In this document: in pieces, positions 7,359 through 12,655 of the stretch
Layout: each line of letters starts with the position of its first letter
Numbering within the stretch: position 1 is the first letter of the stretch
Assembly (NCBI GenBank): GCA_024275855.1
Contig: JAJRYL010000117.1
Coordinates: 1-12,655 of the forward strand
Length of the DNA stretch: 12,655 nucleotides
Reading direction: 5' to 3'
DNA from: Deltaproteobacteria bacterium
GTDB taxonomy: Bacteria > Desulfobacterota > GWC2-55-46 > JADFVP01
The notes under the pieces: model-generated
The model's database searches: none
What the model was told of the DNA's origin: nothing
The model's input: only the letters and a program-made list of their open reading frames with translations
Position numbers and translations under genes: made by a program

Positions 7359-7722
7359 CTGAAGAGGCCGCATTTAAGCACGCCCGCATACGGATAAATA
7401 CTCTTTAAGAGTCCACATAAGTAAACGCCCATGAAGAGTTTACCCTGCTGAAAAAAACGATATTAATGAATCAATAGAAGAAATCAAAAAGAGAGAGGGT
7501 ATAAAATAGGTCTACGTGAATATATGAGCAACTGAAGAGTCCGCCCTTAAGAATGCGCACAAGAGAGGGTGCGCGCGCCTGAAGGCACACCCCTGAACAG
7601 GCCCGCGGGCCGCTCTTTCAAGCTCGCCCGCATGAGAGTGCGCGCACCTGAAGAGAGGCAGCCTTCAAACATACCCACCAGAAAGTGAGCACCTGAGAGG
7701 CCACCCCGAAATTCGCCCACGA
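7359..7722 (-). repeat. Degenerate ~45-nt repeat array downstream of the response regulator
   Basis: On the plus strand, a core close to CTGAAGAG recurs at 7359, 7431 (ATGAAGAG), 7532, 7579 (CTGAAGGC), 7648 and 7693 (CTGAGAGG). In most units it is followed 21-25 nt later by a CGCCCGCA-like block (for example 7381, 7555, 7673, 7714). GAGAGTG or GAAAGTG and a GCGCAC stretch often come next. Spacings between cores are 72, 101, 47, 69 and 45 nt, so the units are decayed and some are interrupted. The best-conserved part is 7531-7722. It includes perfect palindromes GGCCCGCGGGCC (7600-7611) and GTGCGCGCAC (7638-7647). Weaker relatives of the motif occur near 7133 and 7254-7300. No CRISPR-like regularity, transposase or tRNA fold is seen. 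Function is unknown. Confidence 0.6.
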
Positions 7723-7723
7723 G

Positions 7724-8398
7724 TTACTCTTGCTCTTTTTTCAGTACGTAACCGACACCGCGCACCGTGTGGATAAGCTTACAGGAGACATCTTTATCTA
7801 CCTTAGCTCGCAGATGATTTATATAAACATCAACGACATTTGTCTCAGAATCGAAGGCCTGATCCCAGACATGCTCTGAGATAAGCGTGCGTGTGAGCAC
7901 ACGGTCAGGGTTTCTAAGCAGGTACTCCAAAAGCGCGTACTCTTTAACGGTAAGGTCAACCTCTTTATCGCCCCGCTTGGCCTTACGGGTGGCCGGGTCG
8001 AGCGAAAGATCCTCGAACTTGAGCATAGGAGAGCCGTACCCGCCCCTGCGCATCAGAACCCTTAAACGCGCGAGAAGCTCTTCGAAGGCGAAGGGTTTAG
8101 TAAGGTAATCGTCCGCCCCGACATCCAAGCCCTCTACCCTGTCTTCAACGGAGTCGCGGGCTGTAAGGAGAAGCACGGGTGTCTCTACCCCCTTCTCTTT
8201 AAGCTCTTTTAAGACGGCGAGACCGCTCTTGCCCGGAAGCATTATATCTAAAATAATAGCGTCGTACTCATTCACCTCGGCGTAGTGCTGTCCGTCTATA
8301 CCGTCATGGGCGACATCGACGGCGTAGCTCTCCTGCTCAAGGCCGCGCTTTATGAATGAAGCGACCTTTTTCTCGTCTTCGATTACAAGTACCCTCAT
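7724..8398 (-). CDS. OmpR/PhoB-family two-component response regulator
   Basis: This 224-aa protein has a receiver domain (residues 1-118) and a winged-helix DNA-binding domain (about 125-221). Receiver residues are complete: acidic pocket Glu7/Asp8, phosphoacceptor Asp51 in LDIMLPG, Thr79 and Lys101 in KPF. The output domain ends with the family's HTVRGVGYVL. Overall it resembles CusR/CopR/QseB-type regulators, but the target genes cannot be told. The ATG at 8398 has AAAGGG 7 nt upstream. It follows the M16 peptidase by 49 nt and could be the last gene of the rpsO-pnp transcript. Regulators of this type usually have a histidine kinase gene touching their 3' end. Here the gene is followed by a non-coding repeat array, so the kinase must be elsewhere or lost. 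The same frame stays open for 58 codons after the TAA. Confidence 0.93.
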   Translation of the reverse strand: MRVLVIEDEKKVASFIKRGLEQESYAVDVAHDGIDGQHYAEVNEYDAIILDIMLPGKSGLAVLKELKEKGVETPVLLLTARDSVEDRVEGLDVGADDYLTKPFAFEELLARLRVLMRRGGYGSPMLKFEDLSLDPATRKAKRGDKEVDLTVKEYALLEYLLRNPDRVLTRTLISEHVWDQAFDSETNVVDVYINHLRAKVDKDVSCKLIHTVRGVGYVLKKEQE

Positions 8399-8447
8399 AT
8401 TTCAACCCTTTATATTTTGGATAACAGTACGGCAACACTTAGATAGA

Positions 8448-9746
8448 TCAGGCGGACTTTTTACGTTTTTTACGTGTTTTGGCAGCCGTTGAACTCTTTA
8501 ACCCCCTCGGAAGAAGAGCGCCCTTGACACGGCCAAGCGCGGTGAGCATAACCTTCGACGGTTTTAAAAGTTCGTTTGCCATCTTCTCGATAGAGTCCGC
8601 GCGAACCCGGTCTATCGAAGAGACAATCGACTTAAGCTCAACAGTGCCGCCATAATAAATTTCGTCCCTCGCGAGTTTGGTCATCCTGTTATCGGAACTC
8701 TCAAGCCCTAAAAACATTCCGCCCTTCAACTGGCTCTTCGCCTCTTTCAGCTCAAGCTTCGTAACCCCGCGCCGCATTTTTGAAAACTCTTTCAACACGA
8801 TGCCGATAAGTTCTGAAAAGTTCTCTTTTGTCGTGCCCGAATAGACCACAAGGGAGCCGGAATCTTTATACAGATTTAGGTACGAAAAGATCGAGTACGC
8901 AAGCCCCCTCTTCTCTCGAACCTCCTGAAAGAGGCGCGAGCTCATACCGGAACCTAAAATAGTATTGAGCAGGTAGAGTTTATACCTGTCGGGATGAGAC
9001 TGCGAAGGAACCGGTACGCCGAGGCAGAGGTTTACCTGCTCAAGGTCCTTATTTACAAGACGAACCCCGGGGTGCGCTACCGGGTCCGGCACCTTTTCCG
9101 GCGGGTCGCTAATCTTTAAACGGCCAAAACCCTTCTTAATAAGCTTCACAACGGCATCGTGTTTAATGCCTCCGGCGGCAACGATAAAGACGTTATGCGA
9201 GCGGTAATGAGCCTCGTAATACTCCATTATATCGTCTCTTGTCAGAGCCTTGATATTCTTTTCGGGCCCGAGCACGGGGTATGCAAGCGGGTGCCCTTTC
9301 CAGAACTCGCCGGCGTATATGTCGTGGATAATGTCGTCAGGGGTGTCCTCGACCATCTTGATTTCCTGGAGCACGACTGAACGCTCCTTGTCCATCTCAA
9401 CTGGGTCGAAGTTAGGATTTAAGAAGATGTCGGAAAGAAGGTTGGCGGCGCGCGGAATATCCTTGTTGAGCACCTTTGCGTAAAAACAGGTATACTCGCG
9501 GCTTGTAAACGCGTTGAGCACCCCGCCTACCGACTCTATCTCGCGCGAGATTTCGAGCGCGGTACGCTTTGGAGTACCCTTAAAGAGCAGATGTTCTATG
9601 AAGTGGGAGATGCCGTTTAAGCCAGCCGGCTCGTTGCGCGACCCGGTCTTCACCCAAATGCCGAGCGTAGCGGATTCGGCGCCGGGCATCTCTTCGGTTA
9701 TAACGTTTATGCCGCTTTCGAGTATACTCTTTTTGATTCTCGGCAT
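8448..9746 (-). CDS. M16 family zinc peptidase (pitrilysin/processing-peptidase-like)
   Basis: A 432-aa single-chain M16B peptidase related to Bacillus MlpA/YmxG and the mitochondrial processing peptidase beta subunit. The inverted zinc motif is HFIEH (His48, catalytic Glu51, His52). The third ligand is most likely Glu128 in VVLQEIKM, 76 residues later as expected. The C-terminal half has the paired-domain signature GMSSRLFQEVREKRGLAYS near residues 268-286, with the conserved Arg-Tyr pair. No signal peptide is visible, so it is probably cytoplasmic. The tail is strongly basic (last 16 residues KSSTAAKTRKKRKKSA), beyond the usual domain end, and could bind nucleic acid or membrane. The ATG at 9746 has AAGGG three bases upstream. 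The pnp-M16 neighbourhood is conserved in many bacteria. The substrate is unknown. Confidence 0.92.
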   Translation of the reverse strand: MPRIKKSILESGINVITEEMPGAESATLGIWVKTGSRNEPAGLNGISHFIEHLLFKGTPKRTALEISREIESVGGVLNAFTSREYTCFYAKVLNKDIPRAANLLSDIFLNPNFDPVEMDKERSVVLQEIKMVEDTPDDIIHDIYAGEFWKGHPLAYPVLGPEKNIKALTRDDIMEYYEAHYRSHNVFIVAAGGIKHDAVVKLIKKGFGRLKISDPPEKVPDPVAHPGVRLVNKDLEQVNLCLGVPVPSQSHPDRYKLYLLNTILGSGMSSRLFQEVREKRGLAYSIFSYLNLYKDSGSLVVYSGTTKENFSELIGIVLKEFSKMRRGVTKLELKEAKSQLKGGMFLGLESSDNRMTKLARDEIYYGGTVELKSIVSSIDRVRADSIEKMANELLKPSKVMLTALGRVKGALLPRGLKSSTAAKTRKKRKKSA

Positions 9747-9775
9747 ATTCCCTTTTCCGGATGATTAACGGTTAT

Positions 9776-9816
9776 AACTCTCCCCGCGGTAATATGAAAG
9801 TACCGCAGGGAGAGTT
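9776..9816 (-). other. Strong 16-bp hairpin between pnp and the M16 gene
   Basis: AACTCTCCCCGCGGTA (9776-9791) and TACCGCAGGGAGAGTT (9801-9816) pair along their full 16 positions, with one G-U on the minus-strand RNA, around a 9-nt loop. It begins about 18 nt after the pnp stop. No uridine run follows on the minus strand, so a simple intrinsic terminator is unlikely. It could be an RNase processing site, a 3' stabiliser of the rpsO-pnp part, or an attenuating structure before the peptidase gene. Confidence 0.7.
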
Positions 9817-9834
9817 TAATAATTAAAGAGCCGA

Positions 9835-11928
9835 TTAGTCTTCGAGAGTCTGGCCGATGGCCTCTTTTCTCGAAAGACGAATCTTGCCCTGCCTGTCGAT
9901 ATCGAGCACCTTTACCAGAAACTCGTCGTTATCTTTTATTACGTCGCGTACATTGGCTACCCTGCCCTCTTCAAGCTGCGAGATGTGGACAAGCCCTTCG
10001 GTACCCGGGAAGATCTCGACAAAAGCTCCAAAATCGACTATCTTCTTTACCTTACCCAGATAGATCCTGCCGATTTCAGCGTCCTGAGTAAGCGCCTTTA
10101 CCATAGCAATGGCCTTTTGCGCGGCTTCGTCGTCGCTCGAAGCAATGCTTACCTTACCAGAATCGTCTATATCAACCTTTACGCCGCACTCGGCAACGAT
10201 AGACTTGATATTCTTTCCGCCGGGGCCGATAACGTCCTTAATACGCTCCTGCTTAACCATAATGGTGATGATGCGCGGGGCGTACTCAGAATACTCGGAG
10301 CGCGGCTTATCTATTGCGGCCTCCATTAAACCGAGAATATGAAACCTGCCCTCGCGCGCCTGATAGAGCGCGTCTTTCATAATCTCGGTAGAGAGTCCGG
10401 CGATCTTTATATCCATCTGAAGCGCGGTAATTCCGTCGCGTGTTCCGGCTACCTTAAAGTCCATATCTCCAAGGTGGTCTTCGTCTCCGAGAATATCGGA
10501 AAGGATTACCATATCGTCGCCCTCTTTGATAAGCCCCATGGCTATTCCGGCAACGTGGCCCGTGGTAGGAACTCCGGCGTCCATCAGCGCGAGCGAGGCT
10601 CCGCAGACGGTTGCCATGGAAGAGGAGCCGTTGGACTCAAGCACGTCTGAGACCACGCGAACGGTATACGGAAAGTCTGGGTTGTCGGTCGGAATGGTCT
10701 TTACCACCGCCCTTTCGGCAAGCGCGCCGTGGCCGATCTCCCTGCGTCCCGGACTTCTCATAAACTTAACCTCTCCGACACAGAACGGCGGGAAGTTATA
10801 GTGCAGCATAAACTTCTTGTACTCCCATCCGGTAAGGGCGTCTATCCTCTGCTCGTCGTCGGAGGTACCGAGGGTAGAGACGACAAGCGCCTGGGTCTCG
10901 CCCCTTGTAAAGAGCGCGGAACCGTGGGTGCGTGGCAAAATTCCTACGTCGCAGGTAATCTCCCTTATGTCCGTTGGCCCGCGACCGTCCACCCTGCGCT
11001 TCTCTTTGGTTACTATCTCGCGCATTATACGGTACTTAAGATTCCCGAAGGCAGCGCTGATTTCGCTCTCGCGGCCCTCGAACTCTTCGGCCAGCGCCGC
11101 CTTGGTGTTTGTCTTTATTTCTGAAAAACGGGCGTAACGCTCTATCTTCGTAGCGATATTGAGCGCGCCTCTAAGATCTTCCTCTACAACCTCGGCAACG
11201 CGCGCGGCAAGCGCTTCGTCGGTCTCGACCGGCGGCACGGAAAACTTAACCGGCGCCGCGTCTTCAACTATTCTCTTTTGAAGATCGGTAACTACCCTGA
11301 TATTATCCTGCGCGAAAGCGAGCGCCTCAAGCATAAAGTCTTCGCTCGCGCCCTTTGCGCCGCCCTCTACCATAAGTATCGAGTCTTCGGTTCCGGCGAC
11401 TATAAGGTCGAGTTCAGATACCTCTTTTTGCGCCATCGTCGGGTTGCAGACAAAACTTCCGTCAACATGGCCGACACGGACAGCGGCAATAGCGCTGGTG
11501 TACGGGATGTCGGAGATGCAAAGGGAGATAGAGGCACCGAGCATAGCCACGATTTCCGGATCGTTCTCTTTATCTACAGAGAGCACGGTAGCTATTACCT
11601 GTGTCTCGTTAAAGTAACCTTCTGGAAAGAGCGGCCTGAGCGGCCTGTCGATCAGCCTTGAGGTCAGCGTCTCTTTTTCGCCCGGTCTGCCTTCACGTTT
11701 AAAAAACCCGCCCGGTATCTTACCCGCGGCATAGTTCATTTCCTGATAATTTACGGTAAGCGGAAGAAAATCGACATTGGTCGAAGGTTTATCTGTGCGG
11801 CACGCCGTAACGAGAACGACCGTATCGCCATACCTTACGGTACAGGAACCGTGCGCCTGCTTTGCCATGCGGCCCGTCTCAACCTCTATGCTTCTGCCAC
11901 CGAACTCTACATCGTATTTTTTAACCAT
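9835..11928 (-). CDS. pnp: Polyribonucleotide nucleotidyltransferase (PNPase)
   Basis: PNPase degrades RNA 3' to 5' by phosphorolysis and can add tails. It works as a cytoplasmic trimer, often in a degradosome. The 697-aa chain has all five domains: RNase PH-like 1 (about 5-140), helical linker (about 145-305), RNase PH-like 2 (about 312-535), KH (about 555-615, loop IGPGGK) and S1 (about 618-690, VDFGAFVEI). Signature stretches include FFKREGRP (75-82), RLIDRPLRPLFPEGY (91-105), SNGSSSMA (432-439) and GDEDHLGDMDFK (481-492). Asp484 and Asp490 match the catalytic Asp486/Asp492 of E. coli. The ATG at 11928 is fixed by an in-frame TAG directly before it. The nearest good ribosome site, AGGAG, is about 12 nt upstream, longer than usual. 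It follows rpsO, the conserved arrangement. Confidence 0.98.
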   Translation of the reverse strand: MVKKYDVEFGGRSIEVETGRMAKQAHGSCTVRYGDTVVLVTACRTDKPSTNVDFLPLTVNYQEMNYAAGKIPGGFFKREGRPGEKETLTSRLIDRPLRPLFPEGYFNETQVIATVLSVDKENDPEIVAMLGASISLCISDIPYTSAIAAVRVGHVDGSFVCNPTMAQKEVSELDLIVAGTEDSILMVEGGAKGASEDFMLEALAFAQDNIRVVTDLQKRIVEDAAPVKFSVPPVETDEALAARVAEVVEEDLRGALNIATKIERYARFSEIKTNTKAALAEEFEGRESEISAAFGNLKYRIMREIVTKEKRRVDGRGPTDIREITCDVGILPRTHGSALFTRGETQALVVSTLGTSDDEQRIDALTGWEYKKFMLHYNFPPFCVGEVKFMRSPGRREIGHGALAERAVVKTIPTDNPDFPYTVRVVSDVLESNGSSSMATVCGASLALMDAGVPTTGHVAGIAMGLIKEGDDMVILSDILGDEDHLGDMDFKVAGTRDGITALQMDIKIAGLSTEIMKDALYQAREGRFHILGLMEAAIDKPRSEYSEYAPRIITIMVKQERIKDVIGPGGKNIKSIVAECGVKVDIDDSGKVSIASSDDEAAQKAIAMVKALTQDAEIGRIYLGKVKKIVDFGAFVEIFPGTEGLVHISQLEEGRVANVRDVIKDNDEFLVKVLDIDRQGKIRLSRKEAIGQTLED

Positions 11929-12022
11929 CTACTTGGAATTCTCCTAACGTTGCTTCTTTTTTTATACTGTTTGATTTCCTTACACCAGCGCACGCCCCCT
12001 GACGTACGCCGCCTTGCTTTTC

Positions 12023-12056
12023 CGCGCGGCTGCGTTACACAAATACGAACCGCGCG
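12023..12056 (-). promoter_or_regulatory. GC-rich hairpin in the rpsO-pnp spacer
   Basis: CGCGCGGCT (12023-12031) and AACCGCGCG (12048-12056) form a 9-bp stem on the minus-strand RNA, with one G-U pair and a 16-nt loop, about 25 nt after the rpsO stop. In E. coli the rpsO-pnp spacer folds into a hairpin cut by RNase III, through which PNPase controls its own mRNA. A similar role here is an inference from position. The spacer (11929-12080) also holds a TATAAA at 11961-11966 that could be the -10 of a pnp promoter, but without a clear -35. Confidence 0.5.
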
Positions 12057-12080
12057 CCAGACCCCGGACCGGTAGGCGGA

Positions 12081-12347
12081 TTAACGCCTCAGACCGAGTC
12101 TCTTGATGAGGGACTTATATCTCTCGACATCCTGCTTTTTTACATACTCAAGCAGACGTCTGCGGCGACCAACCATCTTTAGAAGTCCCCTGCGTGAATG
12201 GTGGTCGCCTTTATTGGCCTTGAAATGATCGCTAAGGCCGTTTATACGCTCACTCAAAAGAGCTACCTGTACCTCGGGCGAACCGGTATCCCCGTCATGC
12301 GTCTTGTAGTTCTCTATAATTTCTTTCTTCTTTTCAGCCGCCAGCAT
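12081..12347 (-). CDS. rpsO: 30S ribosomal protein S15
   Basis: S15 binds 16S rRNA early in assembly of the small-subunit platform and contacts the large subunit. At 88 aa it is the usual length (about 89). The family's conserved stretches are all present: [20 protein letters not shown] near residue 16, [16 protein letters not shown] (41-56), the basic segment [10 protein letters not shown] (60-69), and the ending [13 protein letters not shown]. The ATG at 12347 has a strong GGAGGT 7 nt upstream. A promoter is visible about 50-75 nt upstream. pnp follows after about 150 nt. In E. coli S15 represses its own translation through a leader fold. The leader here is short, and I cannot identify an equivalent with confidence. 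Confidence 0.98.
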   Translation of the reverse strand: MLAAEKKKEIIENYKTHDGDTGSPEVQVALLSERINGLSDHFKANKGDHHSRRGLLKMVGRRRRLLEYVKKQDVERYKSLIKRLGLRR

Positions 12348-12396
12348 TCTTCTTACCTCCGTTTAAACACGAGAACCTTGTGTCCTCAATAAAATA

Positions 12397-12424
12397 ATTC
12401 TATCCGTTTTCAGTCTTACTTCAA
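12397..12424 (-). promoter_or_regulatory. sigma70-type promoter for rpsO
   Basis: On the minus strand, TTGAAG (12419-12424) and TAGAAT (12397-12402) are separated by 16 nt. Transcription would start near 12390, giving a leader of about 40 nt before the rpsO ATG. It lies wholly in the 115-nt gap after the upstream gene, so rpsO-pnp can probably be expressed separately from that gene. Confidence 0.6.
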
Positions 12425-12462
12425 TCTTTATCTTATAAAATCTTGCGCTCTTAAAGTAACTG

Positions 12463-12655
12463 TCAGCCTCCGGAGACCCTATTCGCTCCGAGACTCTCTT
12501 TCGCTTCCGCGCCGGAGCGGACCTTGCCGCCGTAAAGCATCTTTACCACTTCGAACCCGGCCATGCCCGTAACCTCGTCTCTCTTTTCATAAACCGCAAA
12601 AGCGAGAACAACCGCGTCTCGCATAAGCCTGATCGGCTCGCCTCTTTTAAAAGAG
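12463..12655 (-). CDS. C-terminal end of a gene, possibly truB (tRNA pseudouridine-55 synthase)
   Basis: The last 63 codons of a gene entering from the right edge, ending with TGA at 12463-12465. Its first complete codon is at 12652-12654. The visible part begins SFKRGEPIRL and includes LAFAVYEKRDEV and FEVVKMLYGGKV, then a Ser/Gly/Ala-rich tail. In most bacteria the gene directly before rpsO-pnp is truB. The alternating hydrophobic pattern (AFAVYE, then FEVVKMLY) fits the small PUA-type strand pair that ends TruB proteins. This resemblance is weak: the catalytic Asp motif and the conserved core lie outside the window, and I do not recognise a diagnostic TruB motif. The assignment rests mainly on gene order. 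The gap to rpsO is about 115 nt. Confidence 0.45.
   Translation of the reverse strand, partial: SFKRGEPIRLMRDAVVLAFAVYEKRDEVTGMAGFEVVKMLYGGKVRSGAEAKESLGANRVSGG

Noticed and set aside
7359..7722. CRISPR array
   Set aside because: Units are degenerate, spacing varies from 45 to 101 nt, no identical direct repeats separate unique spacers, and no cas genes are nearby.
7547..7723. Decayed histidine kinase downstream of the response regulator
   Set aside because: No H-box, N-box or G-box remnants were recognisable in the minus-strand frame read after the stop; the residues are repeat-derived.

Overview
The window is a stretch of ordinary, almost entirely minus-strand chromosome from a diderm (Gram-negative) bacterium. 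KDO8P phosphatase (KdsC) together with LptC and LptA shows an LPS-bearing outer membrane. The mix of kdsC-lptC-lptA, a GH57 alpha-glucan enzyme, a GlcD/GlcF oxidase pair and rpsO-pnp-M16 peptidase fits a deltaproteobacterial/Desulfobacterota-type genome. That placement is an inference from gene content only. I see no phage, transposon, CRISPR, tRNA or rRNA gene.

Transcription runs from right to left. At the right edge (12463-12655) is the C-terminal end of a gene that position suggests is truB, followed by rpsO, pnp, an M16 zinc peptidase and an OmpR-family response regulator. This is the widespread translation/RNA-decay cluster truB-rpsO-pnp-M16, with a regulator in last place. A good sigma70-like promoter precedes rpsO, and strong hairpins sit on both sides of pnp.

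The response regulator is followed by the only large gene-free stretch, about 750 nt (6970-7723), where a partner histidine kinase would commonly be. No kinase or kinase remnant is visible. Its right-hand half is instead a degenerate ~45-nt repeat array, the least explained element in the window.

Next come glcD and glcF, an FAD/iron-sulfur 2-hydroxyacid dehydrogenase pair without an adjacent glcE, then a GH57 glucanotransferase/amylase, then kdsC. A near-consensus extended -10 promoter lies between kdsC and lptC. The window ends inside lptA, which overlaps lptC by 14 nt. This LptA carries an unusual low-complexity linker of 45-nt tandem repeats between its signal peptide and the OstA-type domain.

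Most genes can be assigned confidently from motifs. The points worth a second look are the 7359-7722 repeat array next to an orphan regulator, the LptA linker repeats, the RNA hairpins flanking pnp, and the two-subunit GlcDF arrangement.
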